DNA from: Brachybacterium muris
GTDB taxonomy: Bacteria; Actinomycetota; Actinomycetes; Actinomycetales; Dermabacteraceae
Assembly (NCBI RefSeq): GCF_016907455.1
Contig: NZ_JAFBCB010000001.1
Location: 3,224,001-3,288,000, forward strand
DNA: 64,000 bases
Reading direction: 5' to 3'
Shown here piece after piece: positions 34,991-43,372 of this stretch. The translations under genes and the position numbers were made by a program. Position 1 is the stretch's first letter. Every line of letters starts with the position of its first letter. Under the pieces are notes generated by a model. That model was not told the DNA's origin. It made no database searches and saw only the letters and a program-made list of their open reading frames with translations.

Positions 34991-35818
34991 TCAGCTGCTG
35001 GCGGCGCGGGCCTTCATACGGGCGTCCAGCATCAGCGCCACGCGGGTGAGCAGGAAGTTGATGGCGATGTAGATGACCGAGACCACCACGTAGGTCTGCA
35101 CCAGGTAGCGGGTGATGGAGACCATCGTCTTGCCCTGGAACTGCAGCTCGTTGTAGCTGACCACGAAGCCCAGGGTGGAGTCCTTCAGCAGCGACACCAG
35201 CGCCAGGATCAGGCTGGGCAGCACCAGGCGCACCGCCTGCGGGAGGATCACGCTGAACATGGTGTCGAAGCCGCTCAGCCCGATGGCGGCGGCGGCCTCA
35301 CGCTGCCCCTTGTCCACGGCCCTGATACCGGCGCGGAACACCTCGGCGGTGGTGGCGGAGGAGACCAGGATCATCGGGATCACCAGCATCCAGAACCGCG
35401 GCACGTTCACCCCGTAGGCCGGCAGGGCCAGCAGGAACGCGTACACCACCAGCAGCATCGGGATGCCGCGGAAGAACTCGATCCACACTGCCACCAGGTG
35501 GCTGAGCCCGGGGATCTGCGCGTGCCGACCAAGTGCCAGCACCAGTCCCAGGGGGAAGGCGACCACGGCGGCCATGCCGGTGGCCTTCAGGGTGCCCATC
35601 AGGCCCTGACCGAGGAAGGCCAGGTAGTCGGCACGCAGGTACACGACCCAGCGGCCCGGGTCGAGCTGGCCGTTCTTGGCGAACTGCCACAGGCCCAGGG
35701 CGATCAGGCCCGCGATCACCAGCACGCTGAGGATCGAGAGGATCAGGATCCGACGGCGGCCCTTCGGGCCCGGGGCGTCGAACAGGACCTGGGTGGCGGT
35801 GTTGCTCTTCGCGCTCAT
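34991..35818 (-). CDS. gluD: Glutamate/polar amino-acid ABC transporter permease (GluD type)
   Basis: This 275-residue permease of the His/Glu/Gln family carries the EAA loop REAAAAIGLSGFDTMFSVILPQAVRLVLP, plus VEFFRGIP-like WIEFFRGIPMLLVV. The start ATG overlaps the preceding gene's stop by four bases; the open frame runs further upstream but only as a shadow of gluC. The first 35 residues are a charged cytoplasmic tail, as in GluD. It pairs with GluC to form the membrane channel. Confidence 0.9.
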   Translation of the reverse strand: MSAKSNTATQVLFDAPGPKGRRRILILSILSVLVIAGLIALGLWQFAKNGQLDPGRWVVYLRADYLAFLGQGLMGTLKATGMAAVVAFPLGLVLALGRHAQIPGLSHLVAVWIEFFRGIPMLLVVYAFLLALPAYGVNVPRFWMLVIPMILVSSATTAEVFRAGIRAVDKGQREAAAAIGLSGFDTMFSVILPQAVRLVLPSLILALVSLLKDSTLGFVVSYNELQFQGKTMVSITRYLVQTYVVVSVIYIAINFLLTRVALMLDARMKARAASS

Positions 35819-36513
35819 GCCTGGGCCCCCGCGGTCACGTCGAGCTCCCGGTCGGGGCTGCGGCGGCGGGTGTCGGCCGGGGAGGCGAACCTCTCGAGCA
35901 CACCGCCCACGTAGGCACCGCCGAGCGACAGCGCCAGGTACACGGCGCCAGCCACCAGGAACATGGCCACAGCCTGGGCGTACTGGATATTCAGGCGCTG
36001 GGTGACGCCGGTGATCTCCATGACCGCGATCGCGGAGCACAGGGAGGAGCCGATCACGGTGCCGATGAACACGTTCACCAGCGGCTGGATCATGGTGCGG
36101 AAGGCCTGCGGCAGCACCACGTGGCGCAGGGTCCCGAAGAACCCCAGGCCGATGGAGCGGGCGGCCTCCGCGTGGCCGATGGGCACGGTGTTGATGCCGG
36201 AGCGCACGTTCTCGCACACGAAGGCGGCGGAGGACAGGGTCAGGCCCAGCACGCCGCACCAGAAGTACGGCAGGGTCAGGCCCACGTCGGGAAGGCCGAA
36301 GGCGATCAGGATCAGCAGGCTCAGCAGCGGGATGTTGCGGAATATTTCCACGTACACGGTGGCGGCCCAGCGCAGGGGCGGGATGGGGCTCACCCGGCCC
36401 ACGGCCAGCGCGGTGCCCACGATCAGGGCGAAGAGGTAGCCCAGGAACGTGAGCGCGATGGTGGTCCCGATGCCCTGCAGCAGCAGGGGGATGTTCTCGC
36501 TGATGGCTTGCAT
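35815..36513 (-). CDS. gluC: Glutamate/polar amino-acid ABC transporter permease (GluC type)
   Basis: This 232-residue permease has VEIFRNIPLLSLLI, FVCENVRSGINTVPIGHAEAA and the EAA loop ARSIGLGFFGTLRHVVLPQAFR. It is the partner of the GluD-type permease that follows with a four-base overlap. A hairpin at 36545-36579 separates it from the binding-protein gene. The C-terminus is Ala/Arg-rich and outside the fold. Confidence 0.9.
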   Translation of the reverse strand: MQAISENIPLLLQGIGTTIALTFLGYLFALIVGTALAVGRVSPIPPLRWAATVYVEIFRNIPLLSLLILIAFGLPDVGLTLPYFWCGVLGLTLSSAAFVCENVRSGINTVPIGHAEAARSIGLGFFGTLRHVVLPQAFRTMIQPLVNVFIGTVIGSSLCSAIAVMEITGVTQRLNIQYAQAVAMFLVAGAVYLALSLGGAYVGGVLERFASPADTRRRSPDRELDVTAGAQA

Positions 36514-36544
36514 GGTGCCCTTCCGGAGGATGCGGGGCGGTGGG

Positions 36545-36579
36545 CCGACGGGGCCGCGCCGGTGGGCGGGCCCCGTCGG
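36545..36579 (-). terminator. Attenuating hairpin between gluB and gluC
   Basis: CCGACGGGGCC and GGCCCCGTCGG pair over 11 bp with a 13-base loop between the binding-protein stop and the permease start. Such stems usually stabilise the abundant binding-protein message and reduce read-through to permeases. Confidence 0.6.
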
Positions 36580-36592
36580 TCACGGGATGGGA

Positions 36593-37585
36593 TCAGGCAG
36601 GCAGTTCGCCGGGGACGGGCGGCTCGGGGGCCTCGCCGTCGATGACCTCACCGACGGTGGCGGTCCAGAGCTTCTCCCAAGTGCCGTCGTCGATGATCGC
36701 CTGCAGGAAGGTGTTGACGAACTCCAGGGCGTCCTCGTTCTCCTTGGACAGGCCGATGCCGTAGGGGTCGTCCACGAAGGGCTCGCCCACCACGGTGACG
36801 TCCGGGTCGGCCTTGGAGTTGCCCAGCAGCACGCCCTGGTCCAGCACGTAGGCGTCGGCTCGGCCCTGCTTCAGTGCGGCCACGCAGGACTCGTTGTCCG
36901 GCAGCTGCTGCACGTCGCCCGGGTCGGTGACGTGGTCCTCGATGGCCTGGATGCCGGTGGAGTTGGACTGGGTGACCAGGTTCTTGCCGGTGAGGTCGGC
37001 GGGGCCGGAGATCGACTCGGCGTCCTCGGTGCGCACCTGGATGGCGGTGCCGGAGAGGTAGTACGGGCCGGCGAAGTTGATGACCTCGAGGCGCTCGGGG
37101 GTGATCGAGTAGGTGGCGATCACGCAGTCCACGGTGCCGTTCTGCACCAGGGTCTCGCGGGTGTCCACGGTGGTGTCGATGTACTCGACCTTGTCCGCGC
37201 CGTCCTCACCGAGGATGTAGCGGGCCAGTAGCTGGGTGATGCCGGCGTCGAAGCCGGTGGGGTTGCCTCCGGAGGTGTCGGCCAGGGAGAACACCTGGTT
37301 GGCGACGGTACCGCCGCGCTTCAGCTGGCCGGCCTCCTTGATCTTGGTGGCCCAGGCGCTGGCCTGGACCGCGGCGTCATCGGCCACGGGGCCCGCGTTC
37401 ACGGCGTCGGTGAAGGCGTTGGCGTCGCCGCCACCGCCGTCGGATCCGCCGTTGCCGCCGTCGCCCCCCAGGGACGGGCCGTCACCGGTGTCGGAGCCGC
37501 AGGCGGCCAGGGCCGCACCGATCGGCAGGGCTGCGGCGGCGGCGACCAGGGCGCGGCGGCCGGGGCGGAAGGTGCTGGTGGACAT
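36593..37585 (-). CDS. gluB: Glutamate/polar amino-acid binding lipoprotein (GluB type)
   Basis: This 330-residue lipoprotein has a leader ending LPIGAALAACG (Cys29), a Gly/Ser/Asp linker to about residue 55, and a SBP_bac_3 domain: GFDAGITQLLARYILGEDG, CVIATYSITPERLEVINFAGPYYLSG, and DNESCVAALKQGRADAYVLD. It captures an acidic or polar amino acid outside the cell. The gene lies between gluA and gluC, the order of the Corynebacterium gluABCD operon, which supports glutamate as ligand without proving it. Confidence 0.9.
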   Translation of the reverse strand: MSTSTFRPGRRALVAAAAALPIGAALAACGSDTGDGPSLGGDGGNGGSDGGGGDANAFTDAVNAGPVADDAAVQASAWATKIKEAGQLKRGGTVANQVFSLADTSGGNPTGFDAGITQLLARYILGEDGADKVEYIDTTVDTRETLVQNGTVDCVIATYSITPERLEVINFAGPYYLSGTAIQVRTEDAESISGPADLTGKNLVTQSNSTGIQAIEDHVTDPGDVQQLPDNESCVAALKQGRADAYVLDQGVLLGNSKADPDVTVVGEPFVDDPYGIGLSKENEDALEFVNTFLQAIIDDGTWEKLWTATVGEVIDGEAPEPPVPGELPA

Positions 37586-37736
37586 GGTGTTCTCCGTTTC
37601 GTCGGGGATCGAGGTTCGTGGGAGTCGGTGGCGGCGGTGCCTGGCGGGCGCGGCCTGCTGGATGAGGGGCCTGCTGGGTGCCGGGCGGGGGTCCTGGGGC
37701 GGGAGTCCTGGAGCTGGCGCGTCAGTGGGGCTGGGG

Positions 37737-38573
37737 TCAGTGGGGCAGGATCTTGGACAGGAACGCCTTGGCGCGATCGCTGCGGGGGGCGGTGAAGAAG
37801 GCCTCGGGTTCGCCCTGCTCCACGATCTCGCCCTGGTCCATGTACACGACGCGGTCGCACACGTGGCGGGCGAAGCCCATCTCGTGGGTGACCACCAGCA
37901 TGGTCATGCCGGCCTGTGCCAGCTCGGTCATCACGTCCAGCACCTCGTTGATGACCTCGGGGTCCAGGGCGGAGGTGGGCTCGTCGAACAGCATCGCCTT
38001 GGGCTTCATCGCCAGTGCCCGGGCGATGGCGACGCGCTGCTGCTGACCGCCGGAGAGCGCTGCGGGAAGCGAGTTCGCCTTGTCCGCCAGGCCCACCCGC
38101 TCCAGCAGCTCATGGGCCTGCGCCTCGGCCTCGGCCCTGGGCACGCCGCGCACCTTGCGAGGGCCCAGGGTGACGTTGTCGATCGCCTTGAGGTGGGGGA
38201 AGAGGTTGAAGCTCTGGAAGACCATGCCCACGTCGGAGCGCAGGGCCGTCAGTGCCTTGCCCTCCTCGGGCAGCGGCTGGCCGTCGATCAGGATCTCGCC
38301 GTCGGTGATGGTCTCCAGGCGGTTCACGCAGCGGCACAGGGTGGACTTGCCGGAGCCGGAGGCGCCGATCAGGGCCACCACTTCGCCGCGGTGGATGTCC
38401 AGGTCGATGTCCTTCAGCGCCTGGAAGTCGCCGAAGAACTTGTTGACGCCACGCACGGAGATCAGGGGCTCGCCTTGCGGGCCGGCGGCGCCGGGGCGTT
38501 CCGCGAGGCCTGGGCGCTCCGCTGAGTCAGGGCGCTCCGCGGGTGCGTCGGGCCTGCTGCTGGTCTCTTCCAT
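37737..38573 (-). CDS. gluA: Glutamate/polar amino-acid ABC transporter ATPase (GluA type)
   Basis: This 278-residue ATPase has Walker A GASGSGKS (70-77), [17 protein letters not shown] (typical of the polar amino-acid group), [16 protein letters not shown], Walker [14 protein letters not shown] and the switch motif [12 protein letters not shown]. The first 36 residues are a low-complexity Pro/Ala/Glu stretch with repeated AERPG motifs before the ATPase starts at EPLISVRG. The ATG at 38573 was chosen; the frame extends to 38630. A TACATT -10-like box lies eight bases upstream, so initiation may be leaderless. It is first in gluABCD. Confidence 0.9.
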   Translation of the reverse strand: MEETSSRPDAPAERPDSAERPGLAERPGAAGPQGEPLISVRGVNKFFGDFQALKDIDLDIHRGEVVALIGASGSGKSTLCRCVNRLETITDGEILIDGQPLPEEGKALTALRSDVGMVFQSFNLFPHLKAIDNVTLGPRKVRGVPRAEAEAQAHELLERVGLADKANSLPAALSGGQQQRVAIARALAMKPKAMLFDEPTSALDPEVINEVLDVMTELAQAGMTMLVVTHEMGFARHVCDRVVYMDQGEIVEQGEPEAFFTAPRSDRAKAFLSKILPH

Positions 38574-38789
38574 GAGTTGAGAATGTACGGTCCGACCACC
38601 CGTTGTCCATGTCTCGGGATTCTTGTTCACACTTCGGAACGATTTTGTGACCGTACTATGGCGCGCGTGTGACGGGCGACGCAGGCCGACCCGATGGTCA
38701 CCTGCGGCCCCTGGCGGCGGCCTGCGCGGGGCCCGGGTACTGGCTACAACCCACCGGGCCCCGCGCAGGCCGCTCTGGGCAAACCGAGT
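38574..38789. other. Promoter region of gluABCD and upstream spacer
   Basis: No gene is supported between gluA and the palindrome at 38790. TACATT at 38582-38587 (minus strand) is a plausible -10 box for gluA. Confidence 0.4.
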
Positions 38790-38836
38790 GCGACATTATG
38801 AACAGTTCAGCGCTGTCGAACTGTTCATAACGTCGC
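38790..38836. repeat. Palindrome of the same family as 27641-27701
   Basis: GCGACATTATGAACAGTTC and GAACTGTTCATAACGTCGC form a 19-bp stem with one mismatch and a 9-base loop. Its right arm, reversed, carries GCGACGTTATGAACAGTT, identical to an arm at 27648-27665. It lies downstream of the ThiD-like kinase gene. Confidence 0.65.
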
Positions 38837-38875
38837 AGTCGATCCGGATCGCACCACGGGGACCGCGTAACAGTG

Positions 38876-38951
38876 TCAGCCCTCGTCAGGCCTGCGTCAG
38901 CCCAGCTCAGTCCGGATCAGCCCTCGTCAGGCCTGCGTCAGCCCAGCTCAG
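38876..38951. repeat. Two 35-bp direct repeats at the kinase gene 3' end
   Basis: Positions 38876-38910 and 38917-38951 are identical 35-base segments starting TCAGCCCTCGTCAGG, six bases apart. The second includes the stop codon of the kinase gene, so the last bases of the gene were duplicated downstream. Confidence 0.9.
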
Positions 38952-39748
38952 GCCTGGTAGGCGCGCTGGTACACGGCGTCGAAGGGGGTGTGGCCGCTCT
39001 GGCGGTGCTCGATGGAGCTGGTCACCACATCCTTGGCCACCTGGGCGGCCTGCAGCGGGGTGGCGCCCTTGGCGAGCTCCGCGGTGACAGCAGCGGCCAG
39101 GGTGCAGCCGGCGCCGGAGACCCGCTCCTCGCCGATCTTGGGGGTGCGCAGCTCGACGACCTGCTCGCCGTCGTAGAACACGTCCACCGCGTCGGGGCCG
39201 TCCAGCACCACGCCGCCCTTGGCCAGCACCACCACGTCGTAGGTGTCGTGGATGCGCTTGGCGGCCTCGGTGAGGTCCTCCACCGACTCAATCGCGTCCA
39301 TGCCGGACAGGCTGAGGGCCTCGAAGTGGTTGGGGGTGACGAAGGTGGCCAGCGGCAGGATCTGGTCCTTGAGCGCGTTGTCGGTGTCCAGCGCCGCACC
39401 GGGCTCCTGGCCCTTGCAGATCAGCACCGGGTCCAGCACCACGTGGGTGAAGGCCTGCTCGGTCAGGGACTCGGCCACCGCGTCGATGGTGACCGGGGTG
39501 CCCAGCATGCCGATCTTGACGGTGTCGATGTCGTGCACGGCGCAGGTGGCCTCGATCTGGTCCTTGATCACCTGCGGGTCCACCGGTACGAAGCGGTGGC
39601 CCCAGTCGTTCTTCGGGTCGAAGGCGACGATGCAGGTCAGCGCGGCGGTGCCGAAGGTGTCGAGCTGGTGGAACGTCTTGAGGTCGGTCTGGGCGCCGGC
39701 GCCTCCGGAGGCCTCGGATCCGGCGATGGTGAGAGCGACGTGGGTCAT
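38948..39748 (-). CDS. ThiD-like phosphomethylpyrimidine/pyridoxine kinase
   Basis: This 266-residue ribokinase-fold protein has ALTIAGSEASGGAGAQTDLKTF at the N-terminus (the ThiD substrate region), VKIGMLGTP, VVLDPVLICKGQEPG and the anion-hole motif GEERVSGAGCTLAAAV. It phosphorylates hydroxymethylpyrimidine or pyridoxine. The Cys-Lys-Gly in DPVLICKGQ and the HLDTFGTAALTC region resemble the PdxK subgroup of ThiD-like kinases, so pyridoxine kinase is the better guess. An AAGGGA site precedes the ATG. The gene is monocistronic and no thiamine genes are near. Confidence 0.85.
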   Translation of the reverse strand: MTHVALTIAGSEASGGAGAQTDLKTFHQLDTFGTAALTCIVAFDPKNDWGHRFVPVDPQVIKDQIEATCAVHDIDTVKIGMLGTPVTIDAVAESLTEQAFTHVVLDPVLICKGQEPGAALDTDNALKDQILPLATFVTPNHFEALSLSGMDAIESVEDLTEAAKRIHDTYDVVVLAKGGVVLDGPDAVDVFYDGEQVVELRTPKIGEERVSGAGCTLAAAVTAELAKGATPLQAAQVAKDVVTSSIEHRQSGHTPFDAVYQRAYQA

Positions 39749-39835
39749 GGGTCCCTTCCTGGACGTGATACGTCCGAGTGATGCGTGACGGTACGGCGAC
39801 ATGTGCCCGTGGGACGGGTCGCCGGTGATGAGCGT

Positions 39836-39988
39836 GCCGCGGGCTCCCAGGGCCACCCGTTCCCGGGGCCCGTCCCTGCAGCGGTGGCCGCGCGCTCCCA
39901 GGGTTCCCCGGTATCGAGGACCCGTCGCAGCGGCCGGGCCGCGCGCTCCCAGGACCCTCCGTGAGGGGCAGGTCCGTCGCAGCGACCG
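39836..39988. repeat. Three imperfect 51-bp tandem repeats
   Basis: Units start at 39836, 39887 and 39938, each opening GCCGCG(G/C)GCTCCCAGG and ending near a GCAGCGG motif. They fill the region between the divergent kinase and GtrA genes. The period is 51 bp, close to five turns of DNA. Confidence 0.75.
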
Positions 39989-40014
39989 ATCCCCGATCCT
40001 ACTCACCTCTCCGG

Positions 40015-40020
40015 TACAGT
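40015..40020 (+). promoter_or_regulatory. -10 box of the GtrA gene
   Basis: TACAGT fits TANNNT and lies seven bases before the GTG at 40028, consistent with a leaderless transcript. No clear -35. Confidence 0.5.
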
Positions 40021-40027
40021 GCCGTGC

Positions 40028-40684
40028 GTGTCCAGCCCCGATGCCGTGACGGCCGACGCGGCCGGCACCTCCCCCCGCTCTGCCGTCCGGCATGCCGACG
40101 GCAGGACAGGCAGGCACGACGGCCGGGCCGACAGCGACGCAGCGCCCCACGCGCCCTCCCCTTCGGGCTCGCCCTCCCCCGCGGACACCTCCCCACCCTC
40201 GGACACTCCGTCGCCCACGGGCACCTCACCGCGGCCCACCTCGCTCGCCGCCGAGCACCTGCGTCCCACCCTGAAGTTCCTCGCCGTGGGCGGGGCGGTG
40301 TTCCTGTTCGACGCGGCGATGTACAACCTGCTGGTGTTCTGGGACCCCGGCAGTGGTTGGGGCCACGGACTGATGCACGGCCAGCCGCTCATCGCGAAGC
40401 TGCTGACCATCGCGGTGGCCTCGTGTCTGACTTACCTCGGCAATCGACTGTGGACCTTCGGGGATCGTCCGCGGCCCCGCACGGCACGCTCCATCGCGCT
40501 GTTCATCCTGGTCAACGTGATCGCCGCGGGACTGCAACTGGGCTGCCTGGGCTTCTCCCGCTACGTGCTGGGGCTGGACTCGGTGCTGGCCGACAACATC
40601 TCCGGCACGTCCATCGGGCAGATCGTCTCCACCTCCTTCCGGTACGTCACCTACGGCAGGTTCGTGTTCCCGAAGGAGCGCTGA
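40028..40684 (+). CDS. GtrA-family membrane protein
   Basis: This 218-residue protein has a long Pro/Ser/Thr-rich N-terminus to about residue 78, then a four-helix GtrA domain: LRPTLKFLAVGGAVFLFDAAMYNLLV, VASCLTYLGNRLWTFGDR, and RYVTYGRFVFPKE. GtrA proteins help flip or transfer isoprenyl-linked sugars for cell-wall glycans. The GTG at 40028 follows TACAGT by seven bases (leaderless); a GTG at 40019 in the same frame is less likely because it lies in that box. The disordered N-terminus is unusually long for the family. Confidence 0.8.
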   Translation: MSSPDAVTADAAGTSPRSAVRHADGRTGRHDGRADSDAAPHAPSPSGSPSPADTSPPSDTPSPTGTSPRPTSLAAEHLRPTLKFLAVGGAVFLFDAAMYNLLVFWDPGSGWGHGLMHGQPLIAKLLTIAVASCLTYLGNRLWTFGDRPRPRTARSIALFILVNVIAAGLQLGCLGFSRYVLGLDSVLADNISGTSIGQIVSTSFRYVTYGRFVFPKER

Positions 40685-40816
40685 CGGCGCCCGACTGGCC
40701 CAACAGGACCGACCAACTCGACAGGCCCGACTGGCCCGAGCAGCCCAACGAGCCCGGCTCCCCCGCGCTCACCAGTTGCTGCGCTCCCGCTCCCCCCGCT
40801 CTGACACACTCGGGCC

Positions 40817-42106
40817 ATGGACACCTCCGGCCCCTGGACCCGAGCCTCCCGCGCCACCGGCCTGCTCTCCGACCCCGGCGGCCCACACCCCGCCCGCACG
40901 GCGCGCCCCACCGTGTTCGCCCGCATCTCGGCCCTGGCAGCGCAGCACGATGCAGCGAACCTGGGGCAGGGCTTCCCCGACACCGACCCGCCCCCGCTCG
41001 TGGCCGAGGCGGCGATCGAGGCGATCCGTGCGGGCCGCAACCAGTACCCGCCCGGTGCAGGCGAGGCGGTGCTGCGGGAGGCGGTGGCGGAGCACCAGCA
41101 GCGCTGCTACGGGCTCGACTGGGACCCGCACTTCGAGGTGCTGGTGACCACCGGTGCCACGGAGGCGCTGGCTGCGACAGTGCTGGCACTGGTGGAACCG
41201 GGTGACGAGGTGATCACCCTGGAGCCGTTCTACGACCAGTACGCGGCGCTGATCGCCCTGGCCGGAGGTGTGCACCGCACCGTCCCGCTGGCCATCGCCC
41301 CCGGGGCCGACGGGGATCTGGTCACCAGCGTCGACACCGTGGCGCTGCGGGCCGCGTTCGGGGACCGCACCCGCATGATCATCGTGAACTCCCCGCACAA
41401 CCCCACCGGGCTGGTGCTCGGCCGCGAGGTGCTGACGGTGATCGCGGAGGAGGCCGCCCGCCACGACGCGCTGATCGTGACCGACGAGGTGTACGAGCAC
41501 CTCACCTACGGGTCCGCCCACGTGCCGATCGCGACGCTGCCGGGTGCCCGGGAGCGCACCGTGTCGATCTCCTCGGCCGGGAAGACCTTCTCGGTGACGG
41601 GATGGAAGATCGGCTGGGTTACCGCACCGGCGGAGCTGATCACCGCGATCACGGGGGTGAAGCAGTGGCTCACCTACACCTCCGGCGCACCGTTCCAACC
41701 GGCGGTTGCGGCAGGCCTGCGCATGCCGGCGTCGGTGGTGGCAGACATCGCCGCGGACCTCCGCTCGCGACGGGACCTTCTGGTGGAAGGCCTGCGCTCG
41801 GTGGGATTCACCGTCAGTGTGCCGGGGTCCGGGTACTTCGTGGTGGCCGATGCCGCTCCCCTGGGCGAGACGGACGCCGAGGCGCTGTGCGAGCGTCTGC
41901 CGCGAGAGGCGCAGGTAGCCGCGATCCCATTGTCCGCGTTCTACCGGCCTGCCGCTGCCCCGCCGGAGGCTCCCGCAGCGCACCCGCATGGAAGCAGGCC
42001 CGGGCCTGCTCCGGAGGCCGCCTCACTGCTGCGGTTCGCCTTCTGCAAGGACCGCGCCACCATCGAGAAGGCGATCGAGCGGCTGGGGGCATGGGCCGCG
42101 CGCTGA
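40817..42106 (+). CDS. Class I/II PLP-dependent aminotransferase
   Basis: This 429-residue fold-type I enzyme has the PLP lysine K256 in SSAGKTFSVTGWKIGW, N195 in NSPHNPTG, D223/Y226 in VTDEVYEH, and LGQGFPDTDPP near the start. The pattern is that of the kynurenine aminotransferase/methionine aminotransferase-like group (YbdL type). It probably transfers amino groups from a neutral or aromatic amino acid. A short Ala/Pro-rich insert sits near residue 385-405. It ends 15 bases before a strong terminator and converges with the repeat-protein gene. Confidence 0.88.
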   Translation: MDTSGPWTRASRATGLLSDPGGPHPARTARPTVFARISALAAQHDAANLGQGFPDTDPPPLVAEAAIEAIRAGRNQYPPGAGEAVLREAVAEHQQRCYGLDWDPHFEVLVTTGATEALAATVLALVEPGDEVITLEPFYDQYAALIALAGGVHRTVPLAIAPGADGDLVTSVDTVALRAAFGDRTRMIIVNSPHNPTGLVLGREVLTVIAEEAARHDALIVTDEVYEHLTYGSAHVPIATLPGARERTVSISSAGKTFSVTGWKIGWVTAPAELITAITGVKQWLTYTSGAPFQPAVAAGLRMPASVVADIAADLRSRRDLLVEGLRSVGFTVSVPGSGYFVVADAAPLGETDAEALCERLPREAQVAAIPLSAFYRPAAAPPEAPAAHPHGSRPGPAPEAASLLRFAFCKDRATIEKAIERLGAWAAR

Positions 42107-42121
42107 GCCCTGACCATGCGA

Positions 42122-42157
42122 ACGGCCCGCCCTCCCCTGATGGGGTGGGCGGGCCGT
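42122..42157. terminator. Bidirectional terminator hairpin
   Basis: ACGGCCCGCCC and GGGCGGGCCGT pair over 11 bp, then, past one mismatch, CCCC/GGGG continue to a TGAT loop. It lies between the 3' ends of the aminotransferase gene and the convergent gene ending at 42177. Confidence 0.75.
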
Positions 42158-42176
42158 AATGCCTCAAGGGCGCAGG

Positions 42177-43238
42177 TCACTGAGCAGCGACCCACACCTC
42201 CTCGCCGGAGAAGTCCAAGAGGACGGACACGTTGAACTTGCCCTTCTGGACCGTGTCGGCCGGGATGGTGAAGGGGACGTTGTACGTGGCGGTACCGCCG
42301 TCGTACAGCTCACCCTGATCCAGGCTGCCGTTGGGGACCACCAGGGACGCCTCGCTGAAGGAGTTGCCGGAATCGACCACGTAGTCGATGCTCAGCAGGA
42401 AGGACGGGGAGACGCTGTCGGGACCGTGGTAGGTGATGGTCACGGGCACCATGATGTGCACCTCGCCCTCACCCGGATCCTCGTTGAACTGGTTCTCCTC
42501 CTTGATCTCCGCGGTGGCATCCCAGTTCACGGCACCGAAGCTGACCTCGACCTCGCCGCCCTCACCATCGGGCATGGTGAACTTCTCGTCCACGGCGTAG
42601 GGGTTGTCGCGGGTGCCCTTGTCGCCGTCACCTGCGGGCTCGGTCGTCTCGTCGCCGCCGGGCTCCGTGGTCTCATCGCCACCAGGCTCGGTCGTCTCGT
42701 CGCCACCGGGCTCCGTGGTCTCATTGCCACCGGGCTCCGTGGTCTCATCGCCACCGGGCTCGGTGGTCGTGGTGCCACCGCCGGTGGGCTCGCCACCGTC
42801 ACGGGTGAACAGGAAGATGCCGCCGCCCACGAGGCCCAGCAGCAGTGCCAGCACCGCGCAGCCGGCACAGATCAGCAGAGGCAGCTTGGAGCCGGGCTTC
42901 TTGCCGCCCTGCTGGATGTCGCCGGCAGGCTGGCCGTCGGGGCCGAAGCCCGCGCCGTAGTCATTGGCGGACGGCTGGCCGTACCCAGCGTTCGGGGAGG
43001 CCTGACCGTAGTTGCCGTACTGGTCCTGACCGTAGCCGGGCTGGTCCTGGCCATACCCGGCGTTCGGAGAGGGCTGGCCGTACCCGGGCTGGTCCTGGCC
43101 GTAGCCGGCGTTGGGGCTGGGCTGGCCCCAGCCTGCGTTCGGGTCCTGGCCCCGGTTCGGGACCGGGTTCTGGTTCGGGTCCTGGCCGTAGGGCTCTCCG
43201 GACTGCTGACCCCACTGGTCCTGCGGCGGCTGCGACAT
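42177..43238 (-). CDS. Repeat-rich membrane protein with a DUF4352-like outer domain
   Basis: This 353-residue protein has three parts. Residues 1-115 are a Gln/Pro/Tyr/Gly-rich cytoplasmic region with QPSPNAGYGQDQPGYG-type repeats. One membrane helix lies at about 119-144 (LLICAGCAVLALLLGLVGGG). Outside it, a Thr/Glu/Pro/Gly linker is made of six 24-bp repeats (TTEPGGDE), followed by a domain resembling DUF4352 Ig-like folds (YAVDEKFTM, VHIMVPVTITYHG). The N-terminal layout is common in actinobacterial secreted-protein anchors. Function is unknown; a surface role is inferred. Confidence 0.75.
   Translation of the reverse strand: MSQPPQDQWGQQSGEPYGQDPNQNPVPNRGQDPNAGWGQPSPNAGYGQDQPGYGQPSPNAGYGQDQPGYGQDQYGNYGQASPNAGYGQPSANDYGAGFGPDGQPAGDIQQGGKKPGSKLPLLICAGCAVLALLLGLVGGGIFLFTRDGGEPTGGGTTTTEPGGDETTEPGGNETTEPGGDETTEPGGDETTEPGGDETTEPAGDGDKGTRDNPYAVDEKFTMPDGEGGEVEVSFGAVNWDATAEIKEENQFNEDPGEGEVHIMVPVTITYHGPDSVSPSFLLSIDYVVDSGNSFSEASLVVPNGSLDQGELYDGGTATYNVPFTIPADTVQKGKFNVSVLLDFSGEEVWVAAQ
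42636..42779 (-). repeat. Six 24-bp repeats encoding a Thr-Glu-Pro-Gly linker
   Basis: Six units resembling GGGCTCCGTGGTCTCATCGC lie head to tail and encode TTEPGG(D/N)E. Third-base differences alternate between units, so this is an old expansion kept by selection on the protein. Confidence 0.85.
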
Positions 43239-43372
43239 GTTCTCTCTCCCCGGCGCGGATTCTCAGCGCCGTCCCCTTCTCATGACACGACGGAAACGCC
43301 GGGCACTTCGCCCGGCGCCCCCATCGTACGTGTCTGTCTGCTCACATCATGCGGGAAATGACCCTCTACAGG

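Noticed and set aside
34991..36583. gluD read as a 530-residue protein starting at 36583
   Set aside because: The extra N-terminus is an Arg/Pro-rich shadow of gluC. The ATGA overlap at 35815-35818 marks the true start.
39836..39988. CRISPR array
   Set aside because: Only three imperfect direct units with no unique spacers, and no cas genes in the window.
42636..42779. CRISPR-like array of 24-bp units
   Set aside because: The units are contiguous without spacers and are in frame, encoding a protein linker.
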